The notes: a model not told the origin generated them from the sequence alone. A DNA stretch of 64,000 nt from Bacillus sp. DNRA2 (GCF_012843265.1 NZ_JABAIT010000010.1:62001-126000); one strand, 5' to 3'. Counted from the stretch's first letter, positions 48,736-58,675 are shown. A program made the numbers and translations.

Positions 48736-48858
48736 GAAAAGCGGAGGCGGCTTGCTCAGCCCCGACAAGCTTAAGACGAGTCGGCCGAAAGGTTGTTCTT
48801 TAACCTTTTGGACGGCTTGGCTTAAGACCTCGAGGGGCTAGCCGCCGGAGCTGGACAA
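48736..48858 (+). repeat. 120-bp Bacillaceae intergenic repeat, copy 1
   Basis: It begins GAAAAGCGGAGGCGGCT and ends AGCTGGACAA, enclosing the GCCCCGACAAGCTTAAGACG arm, an inner hairpin with CGAAAGG/CCTTTTGG words and a CTTAAGACCTCGAGGGGCT arm. GC content is visibly above the surroundings and the whole folds into nested stems. Related copies are at 61535 and 61655 in the opposite orientation. No coding potential. Confidence 0.85.
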
Positions 48859-48876
48859 TATCTTATATTGATGGAA

Positions 48877-48910
48877 CAAAAAAAGAGGTTCCCCATGTAA
48901 TTGGCGAACC
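48877..48910 (-). terminator. Terminator after ezrA
   Basis: GGTTC and GAACC arms (GGTTCGCC...GGGGAACC) with a loop of about 13 bases, followed on the minus strand by CTCTTTTTTTGTTCC. Confidence 0.8.
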
Positions 48911-48924
48911 GTCCGCATCTTAGC

Positions 48925-50625
48925 TTACAATATTTTTTCTGTCATCATCGCTTCAATTTTCTTTAATGCACCTGGCTCAACCTTTTCTATCGTTGTTGCA
49001 GCCTGCTCCAATGCTGTTTTGTAGTCGAACTCTCTAAAGGCAAGCTCCGCCTCGTTTAGTCCTTCTGCTACAGATGGATATTTACTCTTATATCGATTTC
49101 CGTATTGAATCACTTTCTCGGCTAATCTGACATTTTCAATCATTTCATTTGTGCCAGATGCCAATGTTTCAACCGATAGTTCGGAAAGTTCTAAAAAGTG
49201 ATGAACCGCATTCATATCAAGTGGTTTCTCACCAAGCTTCTCAATCAAATCCTCAATACTATCCTCAGCATCATCCAACAAAAATTCATATTCCTTTGGT
49301 AATCCTGGAATTTTGCTCTTAGATACCATCCGAATCGTTTCGCCCATTTTCCGCTTCAATTCTATTACTTTCTCACGTGCAGCCAATTCATCTTTTCTAA
49401 GTGCACGTAATGTTTCTTGATAAGCCAATTGTTCTTGGGCAATTTCTTCAATCATTTCTTTTACTTCAGTAAGCTCTGCAGATAGCTGTGTTTGCGCATA
49501 TCCCTGTTCACTAATTTTTTGCTCTAATATTTGATAACGATTCAAAAGCTTTGTAATTTGCTTTTCAGAATTCCGCTGTGTTTCGAGTTCCGCCTCTGCA
49601 AGATGGTAAATTTGTCTAACATAATCTGTTTCTTCATTCAACATTCTGCAATGTTCAGCTATCTCTTGAAGTGCCTCTTTAATTTCATCCTTATGCTTTT
49701 GAACATAGTGTTTAGCTAATACTTCTTTTTCCAATAGATCATAAAATTGATCAATGGTATCTTTCACCGCATCAATTCCTTGTTCTACTGCATTCACTTC
49801 AGTTTGACTTAGTTGTGCCAAGAATAACGCGATTTGTTGTTCTAAGTTATTTACTTCCTCTTCAAACTGTAGATGATCGAGCTTGTAGCCCTGCTCCACC
49901 ATTTCACGATATCCATCCTTCAATTCGTTGATTTGCATCGGCAATCCCGATTCACAATCAACCAACAACTTTGGAATGGCACGCATTTTTTCTGAAATTA
50001 CCTGCATTCTATCTTTGATTGTTAAAACAATTTCTCGAGCCTCTAAATAGTCACCATTTTCCGTTTTTTCCTCAAATAATTGGAAGGATCTAATCATTTC
50101 GTCCAATTGCTGTTCGAACGCTTCTACTGTATTCCCAAACGTATGGCGATGCGCTAGCAACGCTTTTTTTGATTCACGGTATAATCCTTTTAAACCTTCT
50201 GCTTCTTCACGATTTTTTTGTTCACTGCCGACAAGGTCGTGAAGTTCAGCAAGAATTTTTTTAATCTCCAATTCATTTTCTTCAAGAACTGAAGCTATTT
50301 CTACTTGAATGTTAGTGGCTTTTTTAAATTGCAATTTATCAATCGCTTCTTCTGCTTCAAATAACATCACATCTAATTCTGGAAGCTGGACAGTTACAAT
50401 TTCATCCCATTGCTTTCGCCACTGTTCAAATAGCTGCTCCGTTTGACCAGTCATATTGAGTTGTTTAACCTTTGCCAGTTCATCATGTACCGGTCTGTTT
50501 GAAATATCAACCTTCCAATTTTCTAATCGATCTATCTCTTTAAAAAAGTTTTTTCTTTTAATATAGCCGAGCAAGGCTACTACAATTATTAATACGATCC
50601 CAATTCCACCGATCACAAAACCCAT
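48925..50625 (-). CDS. ezrA: Septation ring regulator EzrA
   Basis: A 566-residue division protein: an N-terminal membrane helix (GFVIGGIGIVLIIVVALLGY) and a long cytoplasmic spectrin-like helical rod. EzrA binds FtsZ, prevents extra Z rings at the poles and links division to cell-wall synthesis. Matching family segments are EIDRLENWKVDISNRPV, LNMTGQTEQLFEQWRKQWDE, YKLDHLQFEEEVNNLEQQI and ESIEDLIEKLGEKPLDM. The ATG chosen follows AGGTGTGGG; an upstream in-frame codon would add seven residues. Position between iscS and hisJ is conserved. Confidence 0.96.
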   Translation of the reverse strand: MGFVIGGIGIVLIIVVALLGYIKRKNFFKEIDRLENWKVDISNRPVHDELAKVKQLNMTGQTEQLFEQWRKQWDEIVTVQLPELDVMLFEAEEAIDKLQFKKATNIQVEIASVLEENELEIKKILAELHDLVGSEQKNREEAEGLKGLYRESKKALLAHRHTFGNTVEAFEQQLDEMIRSFQLFEEKTENGDYLEAREIVLTIKDRMQVISEKMRAIPKLLVDCESGLPMQINELKDGYREMVEQGYKLDHLQFEEEVNNLEQQIALFLAQLSQTEVNAVEQGIDAVKDTIDQFYDLLEKEVLAKHYVQKHKDEIKEALQEIAEHCRMLNEETDYVRQIYHLAEAELETQRNSEKQITKLLNRYQILEQKISEQGYAQTQLSAELTEVKEMIEEIAQEQLAYQETLRALRKDELAAREKVIELKRKMGETIRMVSKSKIPGLPKEYEFLLDDAEDSIEDLIEKLGEKPLDMNAVHHFLELSELSVETLASGTNEMIENVRLAEKVIQYGNRYKSKYPSVAEGLNEAELAFREFDYKTALEQAATTIEKVEPGALKKIEAMMTEKIL

Positions 50626-50929
50626 CTTACCCACACCTGCTCTCACTTAATACGAAGTTTATATCCGTTTTCCGTTGCTTTCTATGATTTCTTTACCCCA
50701 TGTTTTAATCGATAATCATGGTCAGTAAAGTAAAATGGTATATAAATAATGAACAAAATTCACTTAAGAATGTCCTTTTCAATGTTAATATGATACCATG
50801 TAAACGACATTTTTTGACTATTAAAATCATATTTTTTTAGACAAATTCTGCCTTTCACGTATAAATGCAATGTTTTCATGACAATTATGTGACAACAAAA
50901 AAATCGATTATATCAGGAGGTGTTCCCTC
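50626..50929. other. Divergent intergenic region ezrA/hisJ
   Basis: About 300 bases with no gene and no strong palindrome. It must hold promoters for ezrA and hisJ; TTGACT near 50814 is a possible hisJ -35 but no good -10 follows at standard spacing. The last 40 bases contain the hisJ ribosome site CAGGAGGTG. Confidence 0.55.
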
Positions 50930-51733
50930 ATGTCAAAAGATGGACATATTCACTCCCATTACTGTCCGCACGGAACAAAAGACTCATTTCAAAGTTATGT
51001 TAAAAAGGCGATTGAACTGGGCTTTAAGGAAATCACGTTTACTGAGCATGCACCGCTACCAGAAGGTTTTATCGATCCAGCCCCAACGATGGATAGTGCC
51101 ATGGTCTTAGATGATCTCCACACCTATTTGAACGAAATCGAGATGTTAAAGCAGCAATTTACTGGTCAAATTAAAATAAATGCTGGACTTGAAGTTGACT
51201 ATATCGAAGGTTTTGAGAAGGAGACCAAGGATTTCCTGAATAATGTTGGTCCACATTTAGACGATGCGATATTATCTGTCCATTTTTTAAAAATGAATAA
51301 CCAATATGAGTGCATGGATTATAGTCCAGACGTATTTGCTAAACTTGTTGACGGTTTAGGTTCAGTTGAAGCTGTCCATAAAAAGTATTATGACACATTG
51401 ATTGCCTCTGTTCATAGTGACTTAGGACCCTATAAACCAAAACGAATCGGTCATATCACGCTTGCACACAAATTCCAGCTGAAATTTCCAATAACAACAA
51501 GATTTGATAAAGAAGTAACTGAGTTGCTTAAAGCAATTAAAGAGCACGACTATGAACTCGATTATAACGGTGCAGGCTGCGCCAAACCTCTATGTCGCGA
51601 ACCTTACCCACCTCAGTGGGTTGTCGAAAAAGCTTTATCACTCGGTATCCCACTCGTATACGGATCAGATGCCCATCAAGTCAAGGATATGGGACAAGGG
51701 CGAGACCAAATGGTTCACATGAAAACATCCTAA
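50930..51733 (+). CDS. hisJ: Histidinol-phosphatase HisJ (PHP family)
   Basis: Dephosphorylates histidinol phosphate in histidine synthesis. The 267-residue protein is a PHP-domain phosphatase with the metal motif GHIHSHYCPHG near the N-terminus, FTEHAPLP, GLEVDYIEG, SVHFLK, GHITLAHKFQ and a final VYGSDAHQ. This is the Bacillus/Lactococcus type, unrelated to the HAD-type HisB enzyme. It is far from any his operon, as in B. subtilis, and ends convergently with refZ at a hairpin that includes its own stop codon. AGGAGGTG precedes ATG. Confidence 0.95.
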   Translation: MSKDGHIHSHYCPHGTKDSFQSYVKKAIELGFKEITFTEHAPLPEGFIDPAPTMDSAMVLDDLHTYLNEIEMLKQQFTGQIKINAGLEVDYIEGFEKETKDFLNNVGPHLDDAILSVHFLKMNNQYECMDYSPDVFAKLVDGLGSVEAVHKKYYDTLIASVHSDLGPYKPKRIGHITLAHKFQLKFPITTRFDKEVTELLKAIKEHDYELDYNGAGCAKPLCREPYPPQWVVEKALSLGIPLVYGSDAHQVKDMGQGRDQMVHMKTS

Positions 51734-51756
51734 CCGTCCATCTGGTTAGGATGTCT
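51726..51756. terminator. Convergent terminator, hisJ/refZ
   Basis: CATCCTAACC and GGTTAGGATG pair perfectly around GTCCATCT; the hisJ stop lies inside the left arm. TCTTATT follows on the plus strand and TTTTCATG on the minus strand. Confidence 0.85.
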
Positions 51757-51758
51757 TA

Positions 51759-52388
51759 TTAACATGCATTCCGCTGATTGAGCGGAGTACATACAATTCC
51801 ATCAATCCATCGGTTAATTTCCTGCAAATACTTATCAGCAAAATAGCGCTCGTGCGGGAACACATGGAGCACCTCAGTTAAATACTGTGTGTTTAAAAAT
51901 GGTACAGACAAGAGTCCTTTGAATTGAATCAATATATATTGTATTGATACCGGATGAAACTCCTTTGCCTCTATCCCTTTTTCAACCACTGTATGAAAAA
52001 TAAATCTTTCCTTTGCATAATAAGTCGTTAAAATCTCCCGAACAATTTGAGTGTCGATTGACATTTCCCGAAGCACAAATCTAGTCAAATGAATCTGATT
52101 GCACTGATAGCTCCACAGCTTACCTGCAATCTCCCGCAGGCATTGGGTAGCTCCCTTATCAAGACTGGTATATGCACTCTCCAATTCAGCCATATAGCCC
52201 TCAAAAAATCTGGTTAAACAATACTCTAGGAGGCCTTGCTTATTTCGAAAATAATAAGAAATGTTTGCGGCATTAATTTCAGCCTTTTTGGCAATATCGC
52301 GTATCGATGTTCCATCATAACCATTTGCATTAAATAAAGCCACAGCTGCATTAACGATTTTCTCCCGTGAGTTTTTTCTCATAAGCAC
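51759..52388 (-). CDS. refZ: TetR-family division regulator RefZ
   Basis: A 209-residue TetR-type DNA-binding protein. The N-terminal helix-turn-helix is GYDGTSIRDIAKKAEINAANISYYFRNK, followed by an all-helical dimerisation domain. The location between hisJ and a diguanylate cyclase gene identifies RefZ (YttP), which in B. subtilis binds sites near the origin and tunes FtsZ positioning during sporulation. The GTG start is six bases after AAGGAG; an ATG two codons later is an alternative. I could not confirm a RefZ binding motif in its own upstream region. Confidence 0.88.
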   Translation of the reverse strand: MLMRKNSREKIVNAAVALFNANGYDGTSIRDIAKKAEINAANISYYFRNKQGLLEYCLTRFFEGYMAELESAYTSLDKGATQCLREIAGKLWSYQCNQIHLTRFVLREMSIDTQIVREILTTYYAKERFIFHTVVEKGIEAKEFHPVSIQYILIQFKGLLSVPFLNTQYLTEVLHVFPHERYFADKYLQEINRWIDGIVCTPLNQRNAC

Positions 52389-52583
52389 TTCGCACTCCTT
52401 TTAGAGAATGGCCTTTTTATACTTTGCTATGTAAATATCATTCTGTGCAAAAAACGATTCTCCTTTTAAAATCTATCGACAAAGCTCACTAAATCATGCG
52501 ATAAATGGCGAAATGCGTTGATTTTCACTTCATTTCTCCTTGCCCAAATGAACCTCGCTTGAAAAAATCAGTCGCACCCATAG

Positions 52584-52660
52584 ATAAAAAAAGAATGACT
52601 AAGCGCAATCTAACTCAAGCCTCTTTAACGATTGAAGCCAGACTCTGCGCCGTCATTCTT
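52584..52660 (-). terminator. Unusually long terminator hairpin after dgcP
   Basis: AAGAATGAC and GTCATTCTT are paired 50 bases apart; between them GCGCA/TGCGC, TCT/AGA and CTTCAA/TTGAG extend the stem, giving one bulged hairpin of about 70 nt. TTTTTTTATCT follows on the minus strand. It starts just beyond the stop codon. Confidence 0.75.
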
Positions 52661-52664
52661 ATGA

Positions 52665-54491
52665 TTATTGAATCATCTCGGTTTGGGTGATGACCCGGTT
52701 TTTGCCGGTACTTTTCGCAAAATATAATGCCTCATCCGCCCTGTTAAACAGCTGCTTAGCAGAATCCTCCTGATCTTTTGACCAATGAGAAACGCCGCAA
52801 CTAACCGTAACAGATGGATTGGTTCCTTCTTTTACACGTTGAATCAATCGGTTAGCAATGTCCCTACCCTTTTCCATCGGAATTCGCGGAAGATAGATAG
52901 ATAATTCCTCACCGCCCCAACGCGCAGCAATATCGCTATCACGTATACTGCTTCGCATTACATTAGCAACCTGAATTAAGATTTCGTCACCAACCTGATG
53001 CCCGTATGTATCATTCACCTTTTTAAAATTATCAATGTCGATCAGGATGAAAGTGCCTTGTCCCTCATCAATCATTGATTTTTGAATTTGACGATCTAAA
53101 TAACTACGCGTATATAGCTTCGTCAAATAATCAGTTACAACCATTTTTTCCAATTCTTCCCTTAAGGTTGAATTGACAAAAGCTAATGTCGAATGGTGAA
53201 CCAACGATTGCAGTAATTTATAAGAATCAAACGAAAAATGATACGGCGCACTGTGAAACACTAAAATAAATCCGACCATTCCACCTGTTTGAATCATTGG
53301 AATTGCCATAATCGAACGATAAGTTGATTCATCAAATTCTTTAAAATCGCCAATAAACATTGGACTTTTATCTTTTAATAACTTCTCATGGAAGTCCTGA
53401 ATGTACTTTTCTGCTTCTGTCGTAAAGAAAAAAGGTGTACTTCCGTCCAAAATCTTAATTTGTCGGTCATGAAAAAGAATAAAGCCAACCTCTTCGGCAT
53501 TGAAGGAACTGATAATTTGTTTACAAACATAGCTAACTATTTCCGAAAAGCGCTGCTTTGAATTTAATTCATGAGATACTTCGTTAATTAATTTAAGATC
53601 AGCAATAAGTCGATTGGATTGCTGATATAATTGGGCATTTTCAATTGCAGTTCCGGCCGTGTTGGCCAACAGCGAAATGAACTCCACTTCCTTAATTGGG
53701 AAAACCAAAACATTGACTGCCGTTATTTGTAGTACACCATATACACCCTGTTTCCCCTTTAACGGGGCATAAAGAATCGAGCAGTTACCTGATGCATAAT
53801 TTTCCATTTGCACCGTACCTGTAACATAGGCTTCCATTGCTGCCATGTTTTCACTATCATATTGCAAACATTTTATTGGAAGCTGTGAATTGCTCTGAGT
53901 ATCTTGCGAGAGGAACAAAGAATAGTGGAATCCTGGATAAACTTCATGTAACACTTCAATGATTTCTGCTAAAACCGCATCCATGTCCATTGTGGAATGG
54001 AATTTTTCCGTTACACCAAACAGTAGCCGATATTTTTTCTCCTTCGCAGCTATTTTGGAGAGATTTTGTAAAACGCTAATATAATGTGAACAAATACGCC
54101 CCATTTCTTCAATCAACCTTGAAGAATCCAGCTTAATTTGCGGATCTTTTACCCAAAAATAACCAAAGTTCTCTAAATGGCTTTTTATGTAATATTCATT
54201 TTGAGATGTGGAAACTGCTTCTCCCGCATCACCTAATGCAAGGTTCCCATTAGCACTAGTAATAGGTTTGACTAATAGAGAATCTTCTAAATTAATTCCT
54301 TCCGAAATGAGCTGTTCACCCCATTCTGACCGGTAATAGAAGATTACCTCCTGCGCCATCACTGTCATAGCGATAACCATACTAATTCGTTCAGGAATTT
54401 GCTCAAAATGGAGGGCACTATCTTCATCGTTCAAAATATCAAAAAGTGAACTCTTTAATTTATGTATGATATCAATTTTGGATTTTCCCAT
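52665..54491 (-). CDS. dgcP: GAF-GGDEF diguanylate cyclase DgcP
   Basis: A 608-residue soluble protein that makes c-di-GMP from two GTP. Two GAF-like sensory regions (about 165-290 and 310-450) precede a GGDEF domain. The catalytic motif is RWGGEELSIYLP (GGEEL at about 526-530), a functional variant of GGDEF, and the inhibitory I-site RDSD lies exactly five residues upstream, so product feedback is expected. It also has FILIDIDNFKKVNDTYGHQVGDE. Its position next to rpsD matches B. subtilis YtrP, named DgcP. The signal sensed by the GAF domains is unknown. Confidence 0.93.
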   Translation of the reverse strand: MGKSKIDIIHKLKSSLFDILNDEDSALHFEQIPERISMVIAMTVMAQEVIFYYRSEWGEQLISEGINLEDSLLVKPITSANGNLALGDAGEAVSTSQNEYYIKSHLENFGYFWVKDPQIKLDSSRLIEEMGRICSHYISVLQNLSKIAAKEKKYRLLFGVTEKFHSTMDMDAVLAEIIEVLHEVYPGFHYSLFLSQDTQSNSQLPIKCLQYDSENMAAMEAYVTGTVQMENYASGNCSILYAPLKGKQGVYGVLQITAVNVLVFPIKEVEFISLLANTAGTAIENAQLYQQSNRLIADLKLINEVSHELNSKQRFSEIVSYVCKQIISSFNAEEVGFILFHDRQIKILDGSTPFFFTTEAEKYIQDFHEKLLKDKSPMFIGDFKEFDESTYRSIMAIPMIQTGGMVGFILVFHSAPYHFSFDSYKLLQSLVHHSTLAFVNSTLREELEKMVVTDYLTKLYTRSYLDRQIQKSMIDEGQGTFILIDIDNFKKVNDTYGHQVGDEILIQVANVMRSSIRDSDIAARWGGEELSIYLPRIPMEKGRDIANRLIQRVKEGTNPSVTVSCGVSHWSKDQEDSAKQLFNRADEALYFAKSTGKNRVITQTEMIQ

Positions 54492-54705
54492 CCTACATCA
54501 CCTATTACCCAATTTGGTGTTAAGAGAAATTATTATATCAAAAAAATAGATATATGTATAAACACGTTAAACTTTTATATAACAGCACTTTCATTATTAT
54601 ATTATTATATCATATCAAAAAGAATGAATGTTGAATGCTTTATTAAATATTCAAATAAATAGAAGTAAGAAGTGAGTGTTGTATTCCTCTTAATTAGAAA
54701 ATTAA

Positions 54706-54735
54706 TTGACTTATGATGAAAAATAATTATATAAT
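54706..54735 (+). promoter_or_regulatory. rpsD promoter
   Basis: TTGACT, an 18-bp spacer and TATAAT form a strong sigma-A promoter at the start of a roughly 200-nt leader. Confidence 0.8.
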
Positions 54736-54741
54736 ATTCTT

Positions 54742-54942
54742 TGTGTAAAATATCGCAGCCTAAATGAACACTTTTTTGTCGTCATTTTGTTCCATCGGTT
54801 CCCACTTGGTTGAACCCTGTGATGGGGTATTGCGTAACCCTCTGCTGCGAGGGCGAAGGTACATGAAAACAAAATGAACATAATCGTTGTCTCATTACTG
54901 TTTTTATTTTACAAAATAAAAACACACAAGGAGGAGTCACTC
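54742..54942 (+). promoter_or_regulatory. rpsD 5' leader, probable S4 autoregulatory element
   Basis: The leader contains GGTTCCCACTTGGTTGAACC, the stem arm CCCTGTGATGGGG, and GCGTAACCCTCTGCTGCGAG with AGGGCGAAGG. B. subtilis rpsD is repressed by S4 binding to a folded leader of this kind in front of the ribosome site; length and position agree, but I have not aligned the structure. Confidence 0.7.
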
Positions 54943-55545
54943 ATGGCTCGTTATACCGGCCCAAGCTGGAAATTATCTCGTCGTCTTGGTGTATCACTAA
55001 GCGGCACAGGAAAAGAATTAGAAAAGCGTCCTTATGCTCCAGGTCCTCACGGTCCTAACCAACGTAAAAAGCTTTCCGAATACGGTTTGCAATTACAAGA
55101 AAAACAAAAACTTCGTCACATGTATGGAGTAACTGAGCGTCAATTCCGTAACCTATTTGACAAAGCTGGCAAATTACAAGGTAAACACGGTGAAAACTTC
55201 ATGGTTCTTTTAGAATCACGTTTAGATAACGTTGTTTATCGTTTAGGTCTTGCTCGCACTCGTCGTGCAGCTCGCCAATTAGTTAACCACGGTCACGTAA
55301 TGGTTGATGGAGCTCGCGTAGATATCCCATCATACCGTTTATCTGCTGGTCAAACTATCACTCTTCGTGAAAAGTCTCGCAACCTAGATGTTGTGAAAGA
55401 ATCAATCGAAGTAAACAACTTCGTTCCTGATTTCTTAACTTTTGATGCAGACAAATTAGAAGGTACATTCACTCGCTTACCAGAGCGTTCTGAATTACCA
55501 GCTGAAATCAACGAAGCTCTTATCGTTGAGTTCTACTCTCGTTAA
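54943..55545 (+). CDS. rpsD: 30S ribosomal protein S4
   Basis: A 200-residue primary 16S rRNA-binding protein of the small subunit body. It begins [19 protein letters not shown], includes [31 protein letters not shown] and the S4 RNA-binding domain [20 protein letters not shown], and ends in LIVEFYSR. The ATG follows AAGGAGGAGTC; frame before it is leader. In Bacillus this gene stands alone, outside the large ribosomal operons, and is autoregulated. A very strong terminator follows. Confidence 0.99.
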   Translation: MARYTGPSWKLSRRLGVSLSGTGKELEKRPYAPGPHGPNQRKKLSEYGLQLQEKQKLRHMYGVTERQFRNLFDKAGKLQGKHGENFMVLLESRLDNVVYRLGLARTRRAARQLVNHGHVMVDGARVDIPSYRLSAGQTITLREKSRNLDVVKESIEVNNFVPDFLTFDADKLEGTFTRLPERSELPAEINEALIVEFYSR

Positions 55546-55583
55546 TAGAGTTATTGCACTGCCCTTGGTGCGGTGCTTCCGAA

Positions 55584-55618
55584 AACCCCTTTGGTCGTTT
55601 GGCCAGAGGGGTTTTTTT
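55584..55618 (+). terminator. Terminator after rpsD
   Basis: CCCCTTTGGTC and GGCCAGAGGGG pair around GTTT, followed by TTTTTTTG. Confidence 0.95.
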
Positions 55619-55672
55619 GTTTTGTTGGTTTTGGTTTTTTGAGAGAGACCTCGGTTTTTGGCATATTTTTCG

Positions 55673-55851
55673 GTTGTCTAGGCGTTATTGGTGACACTTT
55701 AACACTAATTCGGGCCAATTTTGTTACCAAGGTGCCTTATTGATAACAATTTACCGCTGTCACCATCAAATTTTGTTACCAATAAGCCTTGTTGGTAACA
55801 TTTTTTCCTTAACCACGACAGAATTTGTTACCAATAGCTATTATTGCTACA
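55673..55851. repeat. 52-bp degenerate dyad array B
   Basis: GTTACCAA starts at 55723, 55775 and 55827, exactly 52 bp apart, with a diverged unit at 55673. Each unit has GTTACCAA (positions 1-8) paired with TTGGTAAC-like bases (18-25), perfect in the second full unit, then a spacer ending AATTT. Spacers are only loosely similar. The array fills the gap between the rpsD terminator and the NERD gene. Confidence 0.85.
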
Positions 55852-55927
55852 TCTATATTTTCCAAAAATAACAAAATCTTCAAAAATTACATTCTGAGCC
55901 TTAGTCCACTTGAAAAATGGTTACGTT

Positions 55928-56842
55928 CTATTCATAATAAGTCCATTGGCCGTACCCATTAACCCGAAAATGTTTCTTTAATATTCTTCTTACCGTCCAT
56001 TTTTCCAATTTGAAATTAGACCACTCTAATACTACGTTCAGCGTAATCTTTATCTCAGGAAATAGTAACGTAATATCCTTTACACTTCTTAATACACATT
56101 TTTCATAGCTCTCTTCATTCCCACATTTTGTACAAACAATTTTTTTGGGAGCTACTATAACCGAAAATGAGAAACACCTCCCACAATTCATCCCCTTACG
56201 AACTGACTCGAAGCGGTACGATGGCAGTTGCGTCATCGGTGATTCACTCATATGTAAATTCACTAAGAAATCTGCCAAGTGCTTGTGAGAGTCATTTAAG
56301 TATGCTGGTTTTGCATATATTGAACGTAGGAATCTATTGAGTTGAGTGTAGTAAACAATCGGTTCATCAAGAGGAGCTTGATATAAAAAACATTCGGGGT
56401 TGATAAAAACGACATGGCCTTCAATTGGAATGTTAAAACCATTCTTTTTGAGTAGTTTACAAAGTAAAATTTTTATCCTGTTTAATTGATCGAGTGGGTT
56501 TTGATAGATAGTATCAGAGTTGCAATTGTAGAAGTTATTGTTTTTGTAGTAGAGATTTCCTTCGAAGTTTTTAATCTCACTGGGGATGATGGCATGCTGG
56601 GTAATGATGGTGGAATCAATCTGAACGGTTGTATGATCACATTTCAAAAGCAAATCATTTAATATGTAAAATTTCTGATGTAGTCCTGCCCCCTCTACTA
56701 ATTGATCAAACATCACTTCGCCTTCAAAGCCTTTTTGTAGATTAAAAAAGTGTTGCTTCTCGGCATGCGTCAAATCCATTCTTGCATTTAATATCCGTAA
56801 AATCCGTAATTCCTTCGACGCTTCTCGATTTTTATAAGCCAT
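55928..56842 (-). CDS. NERD-domain protein with C4 zinc site
   Basis: A 304-residue protein. Residues about 35-150 form a NERD domain, a nuclease-related fold: GFEGEVMFDQLVEG, then Asp76 in VQIDSTII and the pair Glu89/Lys91 in PSEIKNFEG give the D-ExK pattern of PD-(D/E)xK nucleases, so the active site looks intact. A C-terminal zinc-ribbon has Cys220, Cys223, Cys237 and Cys240, followed by a basic helical end. Function is unproven; NERD proteins may act on DNA. It is monocistronic, placed between rpsD and tyrS, which are adjacent in B. subtilis to my recollection. Confidence 0.85.
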   Translation of the reverse strand: MAYKNREASKELRILRILNARMDLTHAEKQHFFNLQKGFEGEVMFDQLVEGAGLHQKFYILNDLLLKCDHTTVQIDSTIITQHAIIPSEIKNFEGNLYYKNNNFYNCNSDTIYQNPLDQLNRIKILLCKLLKKNGFNIPIEGHVVFINPECFLYQAPLDEPIVYYTQLNRFLRSIYAKPAYLNDSHKHLADFLVNLHMSESPMTQLPSYRFESVRKGMNCGRCFSFSVIVAPKKIVCTKCGNEESYEKCVLRSVKDITLLFPEIKITLNVVLEWSNFKLEKWTVRRILKKHFRVNGYGQWTYYE

Positions 56843-56924
56843 ATTCCACTTCCTCTCTCTATTTCTTTTTAATTTTATAAAAATAATGATGATGAATCAC
56901 TTGTACATTGTGTGAATTATCAAT

Positions 56925-56959
56925 AAAAAGCAAATAGGCCTCCCAATAAAAGAGAGGCC
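56925..56959 (-). terminator. Terminator after tyrS
   Basis: GGCCTC and GAGGCC pair around an AT-rich loop; on the minus strand TATTTGCTTTTTATTG follows. Confidence 0.7.
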
Positions 56960-56974
56960 ATGATAAAACAATCA

Positions 56975-58291
<1,317 letters not shown>

Positions 58292-58320
58292 TTACCACTC
58301 TAAAAAGGCACACAGCAAAA

Positions 58321-58573
58321 ATAAAAAGACGTCCCTGCAAATTGCAGGGACGCCATAAGCGCGGTACCACCCAGATTAAAAACCAAAACGGTTTTCCACT
58401 TAAAAATTTAACGGTTCAGTCCGTTTGCTGCTACTAGCTATCGTTTCACAGCAAATGCTCAGGGAGGTATTTCGCGCTTCTATTTGTACTGGCTCACAGC
58501 GACCGCCAGCTTTCTGTCAACAGGGATAGAAGAACTACTGAATTCCCATCATTGCAATCTATTCAATTCATTA
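58321..58573 (-). promoter_or_regulatory. Tyrosine T-box leader of tyrS
   Basis: On the minus strand the T-box sequence GGTGGTACCGCG (58360-58371) is followed by a perfect terminator, GCGTCCCTGCAA/TTGCAGGGACG with TCTTTTTATTTTTG. About 115 bases earlier, stem I has GAGCCAGTACAAATAGAAGCG in which TAC (58486-58488), a tyrosine codon, fits the specifier. Uncharged tRNA-Tyr would pair with the T-box and allow read-through into tyrS. Length and order of elements match the class. Confidence 0.93.
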
Positions 58574-58579
58574 TTGCAT

Positions 58580-58608
58580 TTTTACCATAAATTGATGGAA
58601 GTTGTCAA
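58580..58608 (-). promoter_or_regulatory. tyrS promoter
   Basis: TTGACA (58603-58608) is followed at 17 bp by GTAAAA, or at 18 bp by TAAAAA. The -35 is perfect and the -10 weak. It places the tyrS start about 250 bases ahead of the T-box terminator. Confidence 0.6.
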
Positions 58609-58666
58609 TTGTAGGATGAGAATAATAGGAAATTTATCGATGCTTGTCATTTTATCTTTTGCATTA

Positions 58667-58675
58667 TGCTATAAT
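58667..58675 (+). promoter_or_regulatory. Extended -10 promoter of the PBP gene
   Basis: TGCTATAAT combines TGn with a consensus -10. TTGTCA at 58644 is 20 bp upstream, too far for a good -35, so the extended -10 probably dominates. The start would be near 58682, giving a leader of only about 18 bases with AGGGGG at 58688. Confidence 0.6.

Noticed and set aside
52505-52690. 61-codon plus-strand frame between refZ and dgcP
   Set aside because: It runs antisense through the long dgcP terminator and into the dgcP 3' end, with no ribosome site.
54462-54662. 66-codon plus-strand frame upstream of rpsD
   Set aside because: AT-rich, overlaps the dgcP start antisense, lacks a ribosome site and ends before the rpsD promoter.
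55723-55851. CRISPR array interpretation of the GTTACCAA repeats
   Set aside because: Only three or four units, degenerate repeats, AT-rich non-unique spacers and no cas genes; palindromic tandem repeat fits better.
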